Part shown: in pieces, positions 60,896-64,000 of the stretch | Layout: each line of letters begins with the position of its first letter | Numbering within the stretch: the stretch's first letter is position 1 | DNA from: Rhizobium sp. CB3090 | GTDB lineage: Bacteria > Pseudomonadota > Alphaproteobacteria > Rhizobiales > Rhizobiaceae | Assembly: GCF_029714285.1 (NCBI RefSeq) | Contig: NZ_CP121663.1 | Location: 1-64,000 of the forward strand | Direction of reading: 5' to 3' | DNA: 64,000 nucleotides | Notes under the pieces: model-generated | What the model was told of the DNA's origin: nothing | Seen by the model: the letters and a program-made list of their open reading frames with translations, nothing else | Databases searched by the model: none | Program-made: the position numbers and the translations under genes

Positions 60896-61615
60896 ATGAC
60901 CACTGCATTGCCGATTATCTGTAACGGTACGCCGAAATCGGGCACGCATGCGCTTTTGCAGGCGGTAGAGGCCATAGGGTTTGAAAAATATGCGTTCGTG
61001 CGCGCTCTGCCTAAGGATCAGCCCTGTTACGCACGTCGGATAAATTACAATGAAGAATCGATCTTCCTGTCGCAACAGGCGAAGAGAAACTTCGACAATT
61101 ACCTCAAGGATGCACCCAAGATTCACGGATATAACGATGTCTCTGGGCTCCTGCATGGCGCTCCATCTCGGATGGTCGTCCATGGCCATGTATGCTGGAA
61201 CAAACGTGCGTTGCTGCGCGGTATGACGACAGTGACGATCATCCGTAATCCGCGCGACAATTTCCTGAGTTGGGCGCGCTGGTTTGGCCCCAATGCCTCG
61301 GGCGAATTCTTCTCGACCTATGCCTCGTTCATGTCCTGGCGAAAAGATAACCTGTTCATCTACGAACGTCTGTGGGAGCCGGATCATATCATCGCGCTAG
61401 GGAATGTTCTCGGCCATGGCATCACATCGCATCAGGTGAAAGAAATCGTTCTCAAATCGCACGGCAAGTCGCTGACATGGACTAACAAACCCAGCGATCA
61501 CCAGTCTGCCTGGAACAGGGATCTGGCCAGCTTCTGGCGCGCGCATCGCGGCGAGCGCCTTGATGCCGCCTACGAGGAGATCGCATCGGAATGGGACGCC
61601 GACCGCTTCCATTAA
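60896..61615 (+). CDS. P-loop sulfotransferase
   Basis: 239 aa. PAPS-dependent sulfotransferase: 5'-phosphosulfate-binding loop GTPKSGTHALL near residues 11-21, and 3'-phosphate-binding IIRNPRDNFLSW near 115-126. The TWTNKPSDHQSAWNRD segment is the conserved C-terminal loop. Of the two ATGs (60893, 60896) the second has better spacing to CGGAGG. Alone on its strand between a RIME repeat and a convergent LacI gene; substrate may be a carbohydrate such as an exported glycan or Nod-factor-like molecule, but no partner gene is present. Confidence 0.85.
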   Translation: MTTALPIICNGTPKSGTHALLQAVEAIGFEKYAFVRALPKDQPCYARRINYNEESIFLSQQAKRNFDNYLKDAPKIHGYNDVSGLLHGAPSRMVVHGHVCWNKRALLRGMTTVTIIRNPRDNFLSWARWFGPNASGEFFSTYASFMSWRKDNLFIYERLWEPDHIIALGNVLGHGITSHQVKEIVLKSHGKSLTWTNKPSDHQSAWNRDLASFWRAHRGERLDAAYEEIASEWDADRFH

Positions 61616-61631
61616 GGAAGTCATCGGCTGG

Positions 61632-61664
61632 TGGGGCCGAGCTTCGGGCCAGGCCAAGGCCCCA
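61632..61664. terminator. GC stem between convergent genes
   Basis: TGGGGCC and GGCCCCA arms, 7 bp, with a 19-base loop containing a second partial hairpin. Lies between the rightward sulfotransferase and leftward LacI genes; no T run on either side, so only a candidate bidirectional terminator. Confidence 0.3.
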
Positions 61665-61671
61665 TTCCGTT

Positions 61672-62691
61672 TCAGCCCCGAACAGGCCCTGTCGAGTCCC
61701 GGTGGATCAGGGTAACGGGCACCTTCATGACGGCCCCTGGTCGCGGTTCGTGCCCCGCTTGGTGTTCCGCGATCAGCGTTTCCAAACGACGTGCCGCCAG
61801 TTGCCCGACATCGCGGATGGGCTGTGCGACCGTTGTCAGCCGCGGAAAGACGTAGGCTGCCTCCGGCAGGTCGTCGAAACCGATCACGGAATAATCGCCC
61901 GGAACGGAGACGCCGCGATCAAGGACGGCATGGATTGCCGCGATCGCTGAAATATCGGTCGTGCCGATGATGGCAGTGATCTCCGGGTGCGTTGCCAGCA
62001 GATCCTGCGCCAGCGGGTATGTTGCCGCGAAGCTGTGCTCCTCGGCCATCCTCACGGCAGTAGGCGCGATCCCGTGTTTTGCCATTTCCGTCGAAATACC
62101 CCGGAGGCGAAGCTGAACAGGCTGGCTATGAGCTGGTGCGCCGACGATGGCGATAGATCGGTGGCCGAGGCCGATCAGGTGACGCGCCATCAGCCGTCCG
62201 CCTTCCTCATGATCGGCCATGACCGCGTCGTCGGCAATGCCGCTCAATTCACGGTCGATCGCGACGATCGGTATATGGGCATCCCGCAGGATCTCGAAGT
62301 GCTCGATGTTGCCAAAGGCACTGGCCACGATGACGCCATCGACGCGCTGAGCAAGCAGCATGGACATGTAGCGCGCCTCATGATCCATGTTCTCCGCTGT
62401 ACTGCAGATCAGCGTCTGGTAGCCGCGCTGGAACAATTGCTGTTCGATGGCATGGGCCAGAATCCCGAAGAAGGGCACGTCGATCGAGGGCAGCATCAGC
62501 CCGATCATCCGGCTCGGCGCACCCCGCAGCATGCGTGCGCCTTTGCTCGGCGTGTAATTCAGAGCCCGAATGGCCGCTTCCACCCGATCCCTGAGTTCGG
62601 GCGAGGCATAGCCACTGTTGTTGAGCACGCGCGAGACCGACGAGACCGATGTTCTCGCGAGTTTGGCGATATGTCTGATGCTGGTCGTCAC
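61672..62691 (-). CDS. LacI-family transcriptional regulator
   Basis: 339 aa. N-terminal helix-turn-helix (IRHIAKLARTSVSSVSRVLN, residues 5-24) with the hinge-region ALNYTPSKGARML, then a periplasmic-binding-protein-like effector domain (about 65-335). GTG start at 62691. The nearest operon with LacI-type operators is the aldolase-to-zinc-dehydrogenase operon, which ends 1 kb away; regulating that operon is inference. Confidence 0.88.
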   Translation of the reverse strand: MTTSIRHIAKLARTSVSSVSRVLNNSGYASPELRDRVEAAIRALNYTPSKGARMLRGAPSRMIGLMLPSIDVPFFGILAHAIEQQLFQRGYQTLICSTAENMDHEARYMSMLLAQRVDGVIVASAFGNIEHFEILRDAHIPIVAIDRELSGIADDAVMADHEEGGRLMARHLIGLGHRSIAIVGAPAHSQPVQLRLRGISTEMAKHGIAPTAVRMAEEHSFAATYPLAQDLLATHPEITAIIGTTDISAIAAIHAVLDRGVSVPGDYSVIGFDDLPEAAYVFPRLTTVAQPIRDVGQLAARRLETLIAEHQAGHEPRPGAVMKVPVTLIHRDSTGPVRG

Positions 62692-63037
62692 GTGCTCGTA
62701 TTTCTTTCCCGGGTCTCCGGACAGTCATGAGACGAGCTGCGGAAATTCACCCTATGTCGTCATTGACTTAATCATCAGCAGGAGACGGCATCAAGCGCAA
62801 GTCGAGTTGATCAAAGACCTTTCTGTCGCCAACCCGATTATATTCCCCGAGCTACTCATGGAAAGTGCGGTGCGAAAATTCTCTCATGGCTCTTGGCGCC
62901 GGCGCGCCATGTTATCCTCTTGGCGTAGAAGCGCTCATCTTTTCACTGTGCATCGCCGCTCCAAATATCATTGATTATCCGCTCGGATTGTCTTGGTCCA
63001 CGATCCGAGTTCGTGACCTTGATCAAGGAGACGCCCC
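62692..63037. other. Intergenic region with a leader hairpin
   Basis: About 345 bases between the LacI gene and the cystathionine gamma-synthase family gene. A 7-bp stem CTCGGAT (62982-62988) / ATCCGAG (63003-63009) with 14-base loop lies about 30 bases before the start codon of the latter. No match to the SAM-II or other known riboswitch core that I can recognise. No gene seen. Confidence 0.4.
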
Positions 63038-64000
63038 ATGACCGCGCCGCACCCGTCAAAAACCCGTGTCGGAAACCAGATCCTGCATCCGGAAACCCAG
63101 ATGCTCAACTATGGCTATGATCCCGAACTCTCCGAGGGCGCCGTCAAGCCGCCTGTCTTCCTGACATCGACCTTCGTCTTCAAATCCGCCGAGGACGGCC
63201 GCGACTTTTTCGACTACGTCTCGGGTCGGAAGGTGCCGCCGGAGGGAAGAGGCGCAGGCCTCGTCTATTCGCGCTTCAATCACCCGAACAGCGAGATCGT
63301 CGAGGATCGTCTCGCCGTTTATGAAGGCACGGAAAGCGGCGCGGTGTTCTCCTCCGGCATGTCGGCCATCGCCACCACCCTGCTTACATTCGTCCGTCCG
63401 GGTGACGCCATTCTTCATTCGCAGCCGCTCTATGGCGGCACGGAAACCTTGCTCGCCAAGACATTCCTCAATCTTGGCGTCTCCGCCGTGGGGTTCGCAG
63501 ACGGTGTCGAGGAAGCTTCCGTCCGGGCCGCGGCCGAGGACGCGATGGCTAAGGGACGCATTTCCGTCATTCTCATCGAGACGCCAGCCAATCCGACCAA
63601 CACTCTCGTCGACATAGCGATGATCCGGCGCATAGCGGATGCGATCGGTGAGAAGCAGGGGCACCGGCCGATCTTCGTGTGCGATAACACCCTTCTTGGC
63701 CCCGTCTTCCAGCGGCCGATCGACCACGGCGCGGATATCTCGCTTTACTCGCTGACGAAGTATGTCGGCGGCCATTCCGACCTGATCGCCGGCGCCGTGC
63801 TCGGCAGAAAGGCGATCATTGCCCAGGTAAAGGCCCTCAGAGGCTCGATAGGCACCCAGCTCGATCCCCATTCGTGCTGGATGCTGGGGCGGTCTTTGGA
63901 GACGCTGCAGATCCGCATGGAACGCGCAAACAGCAACGCAATGGCCGTAGCGGACTTCCTGCACAATCATGCCAAGGTCGAACAGATCCACTATTTGTCC
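63038..64000 (+). CDS. Cystathionine gamma-synthase/lyase family PLP enzyme (partial)
   Basis: First 321 codons of a Cys/Met-metabolism PLP enzyme cut by the window end. [14 protein letters not shown] and the pyridoxal lysine segment [17 protein letters not shown] (Lys near residue 248) are diagnostic; [19 protein letters not shown] and [14 protein letters not shown] are other family marks. AAGGAG lies before ATG 63038. Whether it is a gamma-synthase, gamma-lyase or homocysteine synthase cannot be told. Family length is about 400-430 aa, so about 100 residues are missing. Confidence 0.9.
   Translation, partial: MTAPHPSKTRVGNQILHPETQMLNYGYDPELSEGAVKPPVFLTSTFVFKSAEDGRDFFDYVSGRKVPPEGRGAGLVYSRFNHPNSEIVEDRLAVYEGTESGAVFSSGMSAIATTLLTFVRPGDAILHSQPLYGGTETLLAKTFLNLGVSAVGFADGVEEASVRAAAEDAMAKGRISVILIETPANPTNTLVDIAMIRRIADAIGEKQGHRPIFVCDNTLLGPVFQRPIDHGADISLYSLTKYVGGHSDLIAGAVLGRKAIIAQVKALRGSIGTQLDPHSCWMLGRSLETLQIRMERANSNAMAVADFLHNHAKVEQIHYLS

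Noticed and set aside
62692..63037. SAM riboswitch upstream of the cystathionine gamma-synthase family gene
   Set aside because: No SAM-I, SAM-II or SAM-V core recognisable; only a simple hairpin is visible.
1..64000. CRISPR arrays, tRNA or rRNA genes, insertion sequences, phage genes
   Set aside because: None seen on reading: no regularly spaced repeats, no transposase or integrase motifs, no cloverleaf or rRNA-like segments.

Overview
The window is about 59-60% GC, densely coded and typical of an alphaproteobacterial rhizobium (Rhizobium/Agrobacterium group). The main evidence is a RepA-RepB partition pair of the repABC type at the left edge, three copies of an intergenic repeat that I recognise as the rhizobial RIME1 element, a LuxR/LuxI quorum-sensing pair, and many catabolic operons that each carry their own transporter or regulator. 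This points to a large plasmid or chromid. No tRNA, rRNA, CRISPR array, transposase or phage gene was seen.

Layout: (1) 1-2183 repA-repB with no repC after it. (2) 2184-5288 RIME copies, a small membrane protein, a small secreted protein and an orphan B12-binding radical SAM enzyme. (3) 5344-14755 an inositol/cyclitol-type operon: LacI regulator, ABC importer with two paralogous permeases, IolH-like and second TIM-barrel proteins, IolG-like and second Gfo/Idh/MocA dehydrogenases; an EF-G-like GTPase follows. (4) 17569-25546 a LysR regulator divergent from a five-gene L-pipecolate to 2-oxoglutarate (lysine catabolism) operon. (5) 25581-27877 small genes: secreted proteins, a bactofilin-like protein, a SnoaL-like protein and a Gre-factor homologue. 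(6) 28278-32333 an FMN monooxygenase with a sulfonate/taurine-type ABC importer, then a convergent MFS exporter.

(7) 34426-36635 LuxR and LuxI with three tiny, translationally coupled genes behind luxI. (8) 37445-48244, divergent from luxR, a ten-gene block: lipocalin-like protein, GH15 glucoamylase-like enzyme, two small-subunit/GMC flavoprotein sets with a Cys-rich (possible Fe-S) segment, a ferritin-like protein, two xylose-isomerase-like TIM barrels (one IolE-like) and a nitrobindin-like heme-binding protein. I think this is the least described system here: a probable sugar or glycoside oxidation pathway next to a quorum-sensing switch. (9) 48278-51095 a FecCD-type iron/siderophore/cobalamin importer. 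(10) 51991-54120 a periplasmic amino-acid-binding protein paired with a membrane diguanylate cyclase.

(11) 54731-62691 a polyol/sugar catabolic operon behind tandem LacI-type operators: aldolase, Gfo/Idh/MocA dehydrogenase, D-lyxose isomerase, PfkB kinase, SmoS-like SDR and zinc dehydrogenase; then a RIME copy, an orphan sulfotransferase and a LacI regulator. (12) 63038 to the right edge: a cystathionine gamma-synthase family enzyme cut by the window end.

Functions come from reading motifs and remembered family sequences; no database search was possible. Substrates of the transporters and of blocks 3, 8 and 11 are inference.
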